Below are positions 1 through 7,710 of a stretch of 64,000 nucleotides of DNA, in pieces. The translations under genes were made by a program, and so were the position numbers. The stretch comes from Agarophyton chilense. Lineage: Eukaryota; Rhodophyta; Florideophyceae; Gracilariales; Gracilariaceae. The notes beneath the pieces are model-generated. The model did no database searches and had not been told where the DNA came from. It saw nothing but the letters and a program-made list of their open reading frames with translations. Position 1 is the stretch's first letter. Each line of letters opens with the position of its first letter. The DNA lies in NCBI GenBank assembly GCA_030374765.1, contig JARGXX010000116.1:434001-498000 (forward strand), written 5' to 3'.

Positions 1-860
1 TCATGCTGCCACGCAGCGCGTGCGTCGAAGCCAACCAGCGCGGCGACGGCGTGGTGCGCGAGGCGCACCACGTACGTCTTGCTCACCACTTTGCCTCCGT
101 CCTGCGCGCGCTCGCGCACGCCGGCGTACAAGGCGCCGTAGCGCCACTGCGCGCGTGCGGGTGAGTCTTGTTGGCACTTGCAGCGCTCGTGTGCGCGTCG
201 CCATCCGCACGCGCAGCGCTTGTGCACGCGCACGCCGTCGCGCAGCGCCGCTTGTAACGCGTCTGCGTCGCTTGCCGCGCTTTCGTCGCGTCGCCGTCGC
301 GCGCGTACCCACAGCACGTCCACCACGCGCACCACCGCCGCGGCGCGCGCGTCGCCGACGCTGTCGATGACACCGTCGCCGTCCGCAGCAGGAAGCGCCC
401 ACGCGCGGCCGCGTACGCGAAGCGTGGCGCAGGCGCCGAGGCGCGCGCGCCGCACGGCAAGCAGCGCGGCGGCGGCGGGCACGCCTTCGGCTTCGAATAC
501 GCGGCGCACGCTGCTGTGCGCCGCGAAGGTGAGCTGTGAGCGCGCCGCCACGCGCACGTCGCGCAATTGCACCAGGTCGCCCACGCGAATCGTGGCGCAG
601 AACAGCGCTTGACGCCCCCAGATGAGCAGCTCGCGGTCATCCTCGCTGCGCACGCTGTCGCCCAGCAGCAGCGTCGCGCGCTCGGTGGCGCGCCCGTCGC
701 GCGTGCGCACCACACACGGGCCCTCCAGCCCGAGCACCACTGCGTGCGCGCACGCCACAGTCGTGTTCTCCGCCAGTCCGCGCAGCCCCGCGCGCCCCGC
801 CGCTGCCATCGTCAGCAGCGCCGAAGCGCGAGTGCTAGCGCTGTAGCGCGAGCGCTGCAT
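1..860 (-). CDS. OB-fold-like nucleic-acid-binding protein, partial (runs off left edge)
   Basis: On the minus strand one frame stays open from upstream of position 860 to the left edge, about 286 codons with no stop, although the other minus frames carry only arginine- and cysteine-rich junk. The first in-frame ATG is at 860 and a second is at 809. The translation is protein-like: a hydrophobic beta-rich stretch (LLIWGRQALF, then VGDLVQLRDVRV, then QLTFAAHSSVRRV) has the strand pattern of an OB fold as in RPA1 or the SHLD2/POT1 group. A cluster KRCACGW, then HERCKC, about 210-225 residues in, could bind zinc. The C-terminus lies outside the window. Repeat copy A starts about 40 bp upstream, so the 5' end may be disturbed. 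That it is coding I judge likely; the OB-fold assignment is by eye, and the exact family is unknown. Confidence 0.5.
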   Translation of the reverse strand, partial: MQRSRYSASTRASALLTMAAAGRAGLRGLAENTTVACAHAVVLGLEGPCVVRTRDGRATERATLLLGDSVRSEDDRELLIWGRQALFCATIRVGDLVQLRDVRVAARSQLTFAAHSSVRRVFEAEGVPAAAALLAVRRARLGACATLRVRGRAWALPAADGDGVIDSVGDARAAAVVRVVDVLWVRARRRRDESAASDADALQAALRDGVRVHKRCACGWRRAHERCKCQQDSPARAQWRYGALYAGVRERAQDGGKVVSKTYVVRLAHHAVAALVGFDARAAWQH

Positions 861-898
861 TTCCGGTGAGCGCCCGCCACCGCACTCATCATGCAGCG

Positions 899-2124
899 GT
901 GAAAAAGATTTGGAAAACAATCAAAAGGAACCCCCAGGCCTGGGAACCTTTTCGGACCCGCGCTCACATGGCGCTGTCCCAGGACCAGGGTCTTCACTGC
1001 CCCGCCCTACCCGTTCCGTTCAGACCCCGGGGGCTGAATGTGCAGACCCCGGGGCTGAATGTTCGGACTCCGGGGGCTCAATCCCCCGTGTCCCAGGACA
1101 GGGATGCTTCACGTCCCTGCCCTAACCAATCGGCCAACGACTCAAATTCGGGCCTGGGGTGATCAAATCCCAGCTTCCCTGGACAGGTTTCCCACCTCCG
1201 CCCATAGCGCGCGCATTCCATGGTCTTCCACTTCATCTTCATCGGCTGCTGGGCTACACACTCCGTGGGGGTCAGCATTCCCCGTGTAGCCCCTTCTGGG
1301 TGCTCATCTCCCAGGATTCGATCTCGGTCTTCCATCTTCCGGTGGCGGTTTCATTTCCATTCTGCCAGTGACCCGGGCCCGGGTCGATCCAGCCGCCGTT
1401 TCGAATGGTACTTGAGTCTGATTTGGCAGCATCTGCATTCGAAAATGCATTTTTCGGTGCAACCACGGGAGAGCTCCACTCCACGCCAGTGTGGTTTGCA
1501 ATTCCGTGCATTATTCTACGCGGAACCATGTAATGCACATTTTGGGTCACTTGCCTCACCTTTCCCCCACACGCAACCCTTTACACAAACATGAATTACT
1601 TGACTACCGCTCTAGAAACCACTCTGCGTCTGGTCAACAGTCGTAGACAGTGACAGTGCTGAGTGATAATGCGTCTAGCTCGTGGTTTGCCCAGCGGATG
1701 CATCGCCAACCTGCGCATCCTGTGGACTTGAGATTGTACATTTGCATGACGCATTCTTATTGGACCACGAGAGTGATCAGATAGCATGTGCAAGTCGAAC
1801 TCCGGGGGCCGCACACGTGTTCTCTTCTTGCGAAGAGTGGATCGTGAACATCAAATCTTTTCCCACCCCCTCGCACAAGAACAGGGGCAGATGACCGTAG
1901 CACACTTTTTCTGTTTACTATGTTAGGGAGGAATAATTCGGTCTCAAGCCGATGGTAATCAGGAACTTCACAACGCAATAGGGCTACTGGATCAGCTTTC
2001 ATGGCGACTTGGTCAGTACAACCCTTCAAATGCACACCTCTGTATACCGTGTATCGAGGTTTTGTCATTGATTTTTTTGAGGTCTCTTTTCTATTTGAAG
2101 TTGTGAAAGAGCACAATGTAGATA
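899..2124 (+). repeat. Dispersed repeat R1, copy A (5'-truncated)
   Basis: This block is about 99% identical to 35762-36960 (copy C, same orientation), and its first 850 bp match copy B (18278-19125) in reverse. It has the same right end as copy C (GTAGATAT), but its left end is cut about 1.8 kb short of that copy. Next to the cut it lacks about 60 bp that B and C have, between GAAAAC and AAAAGGAACC. Short GC-rich tandem units (CAGACCCCGGGGCTGAATGT) lie at about 1021-1085. No coding frame is convincing: frames shared by the copies simply reflect their near identity. ATGCA flanks both ends and may be a weak target-site duplication. Confidence 0.85.
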
Positions 2125-2633
2125 TATGTTAATTTAAATGCATTGCTCATTGGAGTAGACAATGTGAGGCGAAGGGGCGATGTGTTTGCTTCAAATGTTT
2201 CTATAAGCTCAAAAACTTCTACATCTTGAATTTAAAAATATTAAAATTTATTTTCTTGTTTATCGGAACTATGAAATAACACATCGTCGGCACCCCTCAC
2301 AGTGTGCCGTCGATACTGATCGATTAGTTCAGAAAGTCGCACGTTGCAAGTGCTTCCGTAACCACCGTCTCGTTGGGGCTGGCGAAGCTACTGAGGTTCC
2401 TACATCAGTGAGGGCGCTGCGTCGAAAGTTGGCTGATCGTATAGAGTGGAAGCGTATTGGGATATCAATTGAGCGACACGCTGATTTCAGCAACCGTTTC
2501 ACGACGCCTATCATCTGATAACTATCAGATTGCGCGCACTGGACCAGTGAGCCCCCTTTGTTTATCATCTGATTGGCGATCGTCAGGTTACGTTCCAAAT
2601 CATTGAACTGCTAGAATACCTGCTGAAGTAGCC
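2125..2633. other. Intergenic, upstream of ATP-citrate lyase B
   Basis: This AT-rich stretch of about 500 bp probably holds the promoter of the following gene. I recognise no gene, repeat or structured RNA in it. Confidence 0.4.
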
Positions 2634-4544
2634 ATGCCTTCTCTGCCGCAACCAGGTTCAGCTGCTTCGAAAGCCGGAGCTCTCTTTTCAAGAGAGTCAA
2701 GTGCAATATTTTACAACTACAAGCGTAATCCGATCCAGCGCATGCTCGACTTTGATTTCATTTGCGCCAGGCCTACTCCATCAGTAGCGGCAATTGTATC
2801 CCCTGGTGCAGCACCTGGTGGGTTTCAGAAAGCCTTCTTCGGAAAAGAAGAAGTTGCTATTCCTGTTTATGGATCTACAGAAGCTGCATGTGTCGCCCAC
2901 CCGCATTCGGATGTCTTCATTAATTTTGCTTCTTACCGATCTGCCTATCAGAGTTCTTACGACGCTTTGAAGCAGCCTACTATTAGAACTATCGCGATCA
3001 TTGCAGAAGGCGTTCCAGAGCGTGATACAAAGAAGCTAATCTCGTATGCAAACCGGACGGCGAAGATCATCATCGGACCGGCTACCGTCGGTGGCGTACA
3101 AGCTGGTGCGTTCAAAATCGGTGACACTGCGGGAACAGTTGAGAATATACTTACTTGTAAGCTTCATCGTCCCGGAAGTGTTGGTTTCGTTTCAAAGTCT
3201 GGTGGACTTTCGAACGAGATGTACAACGTACTGGCTCGAGTTACTGATGGTTTATACGAAGGAATTGCAGTTGGAGGTGATACATATGCGGGATCTGGCC
3301 TTTCTGATCACGTCCTGCGCTTTCAATCAATGCCGCAAGTGAAGCTGATTGTTTTACTCGGAGAACTTGGTGGAACAGATGAGTATGGAGTCGTTGAAGC
3401 TTTAAAAAGCGGTCGCATCACGAAACCCGTCGTCGCATGGGTGAGCGGAACTTGCGCAAAGTGGTTCAATGCTGCTGAGGTGCAATTCGGGCACGCAGGT
3501 GCGAAAACAGGAGGTGCTGACGAGAGTGCAGAGGCGAAAAATGAAGCACTGAAAAACGCTGGAGCACATGTACCGGAAAACTTCGATGGATTTGCAGATA
3601 TGATTCATAGGGTTTACAAGAGCATGGTTGATGAAGGAATGCTTAAACCAGCAAAAGATATCAAACCTCCAAATCTTCCGCAAGATCTAGCTTCTGCTAT
3701 CAAAGCAGGAGAAGTTCGAAAGACTACAAATGTTGTCTGCACGATCAGCAATGACACTGGAGAGGAGCCAACCTATGTCCGTGTTCCAATCTCCGAGATC
3801 ATGAGCGATCACACCATCGGTGATGTTATCTCTCTACTATGGTTCAAAACGCTTTTCCCCAAGTGGGCCACGAAGTTTATCGAGCTTGTACTCGTCACCG
3901 CTGCTGATCACGGGCCTTGCGTTTCGGGTGCACACAATACAATTGTTGCGGCAAGGGCTGGAAAAGACTTGATTAGTTCCCTTTGCAGTGGGTTGCTTAC
4001 TATTGGACCTCGTTTTGGAGGAGCTGTCGATGCTGCTGCAATCAATTTTAAAACGGCTAGCGACAAAAACGTTCCTGCAGACGAATTTGTTGAAGCCCTG
4101 AAGAAGAAAGGGCAAAGAGTCGAAGGAATTGGACACCGAATTAAGACTGCAGAGAACCGTGACAAACGGGTCGAGCTTTTGGCGAACTACGCTAAAGAAC
4201 ACTTTCCAAGGATGGATACCTTTAATTACGCGAAAAAGGTGGAAGAGTACACTTTACAAAAAGCCAACAACTTGGTTCTCAATATTGATGGGGCGATAGG
4301 TTCGTTGTTTGCAGACATGCTTGTTGGGGTTGGGAAGTACACTGATACTGAGGTGATGGAGGTTCTCGAACTTGGTGGGCTAAATGGATTGTTTACGCTG
4401 AGTCGTAGCATTGGTTTCATTGGCCACGCACTTGATCAAAAACGTATGAAACAACCGCTGTATAGACATCCTTGGGACGATGTTTTATATGCCGAGCCAG
4501 AACGCCCGAATAGGTTGGCGGATAAGGATATACCCTTGGAATAA
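2634..4544 (+). CDS. ACLB: ATP-citrate synthase (lyase) subunit B
   Basis: An uninterrupted frame of 636 residues matches the plant and algal B subunit (about 608 residues) from end to end. With subunit A the enzyme cleaves citrate with CoA and ATP into acetyl-CoA and oxaloacetate in the cytosol, feeding lipid and sterol synthesis. The order is CoA-binding and ligase domain (FSRESSAIFYNYKRNPIQRM, then GPATVGGVQAGAFKIGDT), the active-site histidine motif QFGHAGAK at about residue 286, then the citrate-synthase-like domain (ADHGPCVSGAHNT, GIGHRIKTAENRDKRVE, KQPLYRHPWDDVLY). The ATG at 2634 sits just before the conserved LFSRESSAIFYNY start. About 15 extra residues follow the usual C-terminus. 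A separate B subunit means a two-gene enzyme, as in plants and unlike the fused animal form. Confidence 0.97.
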   Translation: MPSLPQPGSAASKAGALFSRESSAIFYNYKRNPIQRMLDFDFICARPTPSVAAIVSPGAAPGGFQKAFFGKEEVAIPVYGSTEAACVAHPHSDVFINFASYRSAYQSSYDALKQPTIRTIAIIAEGVPERDTKKLISYANRTAKIIIGPATVGGVQAGAFKIGDTAGTVENILTCKLHRPGSVGFVSKSGGLSNEMYNVLARVTDGLYEGIAVGGDTYAGSGLSDHVLRFQSMPQVKLIVLLGELGGTDEYGVVEALKSGRITKPVVAWVSGTCAKWFNAAEVQFGHAGAKTGGADESAEAKNEALKNAGAHVPENFDGFADMIHRVYKSMVDEGMLKPAKDIKPPNLPQDLASAIKAGEVRKTTNVVCTISNDTGEEPTYVRVPISEIMSDHTIGDVISLLWFKTLFPKWATKFIELVLVTAADHGPCVSGAHNTIVAARAGKDLISSLCSGLLTIGPRFGGAVDAAAINFKTASDKNVPADEFVEALKKKGQRVEGIGHRIKTAENRDKRVELLANYAKEHFPRMDTFNYAKKVEEYTLQKANNLVLNIDGAIGSLFADMLVGVGKYTDTEVMEVLELGGLNGLFTLSRSIGFIGHALDQKRMKQPLYRHPWDDVLYAEPERPNRLADKDIPLE

Positions 4545-5969
4545 AGAGACTAGGGCTGAAACGATGCCATAGTTTTTCCATTTGGCATTCCAGTTGTTGA
4601 ATCAGGTGCCGGACATTATGCAATCATTGCGCGCGGAATAAGCTCGGCGGGGGGCGTGCGGCGGGGGGCGTGCGGCGGGAAATCCGTCAGACAGTTAGAT
4701 CGCTATGCAATCATTTACCACGGAATTGATGTCATGTTCTTCACAGTCACAGTTCGCAGGCATATCTGTCGCTTTATACTGGTTACAGGCTTTCGTTGGT
4801 TGATGATTATTCTACTATATGTACACGCAACTATTTACCGGCGGGCGGGAGGAAAAGAAGGGCGTTGCGATTATTTCTCGGTCCTGACGTGAGGCTGCTG
4901 ACCTCAAGATTTTCCCTCATCGGACGCGCCGCTTCAAGCTCTCTGAACTCTTGAGAAGGAAGTGCTAACTGACACGCAGACATCCTGCCTGAACGCATGA
5001 AAGATATAGGATTGATGTCAATTTGAAGGATTTTTTGTTTCAATGCTATAAGAGAAAATCCTCATGAGTAATAATGGCAATAGAAGGTACGCCAATGCAT
5101 TTTATTTGCAATTAAGGCAAGGGAAGGACGACGAAAAGACGGAGTGGATCGCGCCCAGTCGTCATCGCTCGGCCCAAGCCGTCGTCGTTCCCCACCAAGC
5201 AAAACGAATGCATTCGTTAATTTGCAACCCGCACACCCCCTTCAACATATTCTTCATCACGGATTTCTTGTGAACACTCTTCGCAGATGGAACAGACACT
5301 CTTTGCTCTATGGCTGACAAATGTGTTGGCAATGCCCGACAAAAGTGTTCAATTAAAGATTTGCTCGAGAAGAATGGAAAGACAAAATTAATATTGATGA
5401 GGGTCTACGACTTTCGTCGTTCAAAGGTTTTCACAAACCGCTATACAAAGTGAAACAATTCACTGGGCGGTGCTACGTTTAGATTCCTTTAGAGTGACTG
5501 GTTTGAAGAATTGTGGTGTCATGGGGAGGCCTGCAAAATATCTCGGTTTAATGACCAACCATTTTGCAGGCTAGTTTTCAACTACATATCACGAAGCGAC
5601 AAATCCTCCTGCGCTGCAAGTATGCCTCAGTACATGTTTTTGGAAATTCAAACCGCCTCCAACCGTCCCATCGCGCAATTTCAGTCACAAAGAACCGACT
5701 CCGCTACACTGTCTATTGTCCGGGTTCATCGTGTAACAAGCTGGCTGGGAAAAACTCGTCAACAACCAAATAGCGTTGCACCCCGCCATTGATAGACTTC
5801 GAGTTATTTTTCTATTCTCTCTAAGGTTGTATTTCTCGCCCATGCGAAGTTGGAGCCTTATTTGGAAGACTCAGGTGTGCATCGGAACTGCGAGAACAAC
5901 TTTAAAGCTGTAGGGATTCTTAAAACGCGTTGTATTTAAATCATTGTTGTGGTGTGACGACGTAGGCAC
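4545..5969. other. Intergenic stretch without a recognisable gene
   Basis: These 1.4 kb hold only short, unconvincing frames. A 15-bp GC-rich unit (GGGGGGCGTGCGGCG) occurs twice in tandem at about 4651-4680. The last few hundred bases presumably hold the promoter of the ChaN-like gene. Confidence 0.4.
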
Positions 5970-7082
5970 ATGGAGCAGCTCCCACCCAGAATGGACGCCG
6001 CGTTTCTAACTTCTGTGCCGATAAAGGAGTCTACATTGAAGCAAAACTTGAGACGTCGCACATCATGCCACGTATTCGTTCGGACCAGAGCTCAATACCC
6101 CAACGGAGATATGTCTCCTCAACTGAACAGAAGAGAATTGCTGAAAGGAATATCTGGGGCTGCCTTTGGAGTGGGTATCGCTTCCTCAAACCCGCAGCCT
6201 GCTGGAAGTCGCCAGTTTCCCGATTCTGATTTCGTTTTCGATGCAAAGAGTGGTTCGTTCGTCCCACCTTCAGCACTTGGTAGGCTTTTGCGTAGGGATC
6301 AAGGATCCCAATTTGATCGATGTATTGTTGCGGCAGAGGTACATGACAACATGCGAACTCATGCGGCACAGCTTGCAGTAATCGATAGCGCTCGTCGCAT
6401 GGCAGATGGGAAACAGCTGATTGTCGGATTTGAACAGTTTTATCGCACTCACAATCATCTTCTTGATCGCTATGTGAGGGGTATACTCTCTGTAAACTCC
6501 TTGCTGCAAGTAACAGATTGGGATCGGACGTGGGGAATGGACCCCAAGCTGTACATTCCCATTTTTGAGTACTGTCGTATCTACGGAATTCCCATGGTTG
6601 GATTGAACATACCGCGACAGTTTGTCCTGCATGTTTCTCAACTTGGCCTTGATGGTATTCCGGAAGAGCTTAAGGAATTTCTTCCGGACAAAATGGATTT
6701 CTCAAACCGTGAACATTTTGAGCACTTTAAAACCCTTATGTCGGAAGGTCACGGGGAGCAAATTCGTAACAAAGCCGTTCTGGATCGCTTTTATGAAATA
6801 CAGGTTCTTTGGGAGGAATGGATGAGTCAATCTGTTGCCCAGTCTTTGAAGTCGAACCCCGAATCTAGAATAGTCGCATTGATTGGTTCTGGTCATGTAG
6901 AGGGGAGGTATGGTTTCCCCGATCGCATTGAAAAGAGATGTAGCGAACGTCCGTATACTATAGTACCACGTCCAGTGGCTTGGGAGCGAGATGACGGATA
7001 CAGTCTACCGCAGATCGATGAGCCGGAGAGAAACATTGCCGACCTTGTTTGGTACACAAGAAGGCGGATTGATCTCGTTTGA
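5970..7082 (+). CDS. ChaN/Tiki-like haem-binding-uptake family protein, probably thylakoid lumen
   Basis: A 370-residue frame resembles the ChaN-like family (DUF399, haem-binding-uptake Tiki superfamily). It has an EVHDNMRTHAAQLAVI segment near residue 114, GFEQFYRTH in the middle and IVALIGSGHVEGRYGFPDRI near the C-terminus, matching the family's conserved His and Glu positions. The first 50 residues are basic and hydroxylated like a plastid transit peptide. Then NRRELLKGISGAAFGVGIASS gives a twin arginine followed by a hydrophobic stretch, as in Tat-dependent thylakoid-lumen signals. I infer a lumenal protein that may bind haem or another tetrapyrrole. Plant relatives exist but their function is not firmly known. 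The ATG at 5970 is the first in frame; 5991 is an alternative. Confidence 0.75.
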   Translation: MEQLPPRMDAAFLTSVPIKESTLKQNLRRRTSCHVFVRTRAQYPNGDMSPQLNRRELLKGISGAAFGVGIASSNPQPAGSRQFPDSDFVFDAKSGSFVPPSALGRLLRRDQGSQFDRCIVAAEVHDNMRTHAAQLAVIDSARRMADGKQLIVGFEQFYRTHNHLLDRYVRGILSVNSLLQVTDWDRTWGMDPKLYIPIFEYCRIYGIPMVGLNIPRQFVLHVSQLGLDGIPEELKEFLPDKMDFSNREHFEHFKTLMSEGHGEQIRNKAVLDRFYEIQVLWEEWMSQSVAQSLKSNPESRIVALIGSGHVEGRYGFPDRIEKRCSERPYTIVPRPVAWERDDGYSLPQIDEPERNIADLVWYTRRRIDLV

Positions 7083-7710
7083 AGTGGCTATACATACGGA
7101 AGTTTTTGACCTCTTTGTCCAATGTCTTTTGCTCCTTTTCCATTGGGGTTTCAAGAGTGTCAAACCAAGACTTCTCGTGTCTAAAGTTAAGACTCTTAAC
7201 TGGAATGTTTTTGACAGACAACGTTCGTCAGCTTTGTACAGTATATGTTCACAACTGATTGGTTATCGTAACGTGTTTTGCATTTTCTTCGTAGTATTGG
7301 AAAGAGAAGCTGCGACTGCACAGGGCAAGCCGATATGTTGGACAGATAGAAGGAGATAGTGAGATAGTACGTGCAATGCTTGGTGCATGCCGGGAACCTA
7401 TCGTGTAGGGACGAACTTGAAACACATAGGTGCTCCAGGGAGTTATACATGTGTTGATAATGTGTTGTGTATCATATTGCGTAAACTCGCCTCCCAGCGT
7501 CAAACTCTCTTCGATTTACCTCTTCAGACATAATCTCTTGACACCAGAGCTCGTCACCGACTTTAACGGAGTCGAGATCTGAAGCGGCGAACTTCAATGG
7601 ATATTTACATCTATATTACAGAAACAGAAGTGGATCAATATCCATTTCGCAAAATAGGTTGTAGAACAGTTCCAAAAGTAATCTTAAAGACAGAGATAAG
7701 ACAGATTCAA
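7083..7710. other. Intergenic, between convergent genes
   Basis: About 630 bp separate two convergent 3' ends. I see no gene or repeat in it. Confidence 0.4.

Noticed and set aside
83-715. Long minus-strand Cys/Arg/Ala-rich frame at the left edge
   Set aside because: The neighbouring minus frame, open to the edge, has protein-like strands and a zinc cluster; this one is compositional noise of GC-rich DNA.
1078-1335. 85-residue frame conserved in all three R1 copies
   Set aside because: The copies are about 99% identical in DNA, so conservation of a frame carries no information about coding.
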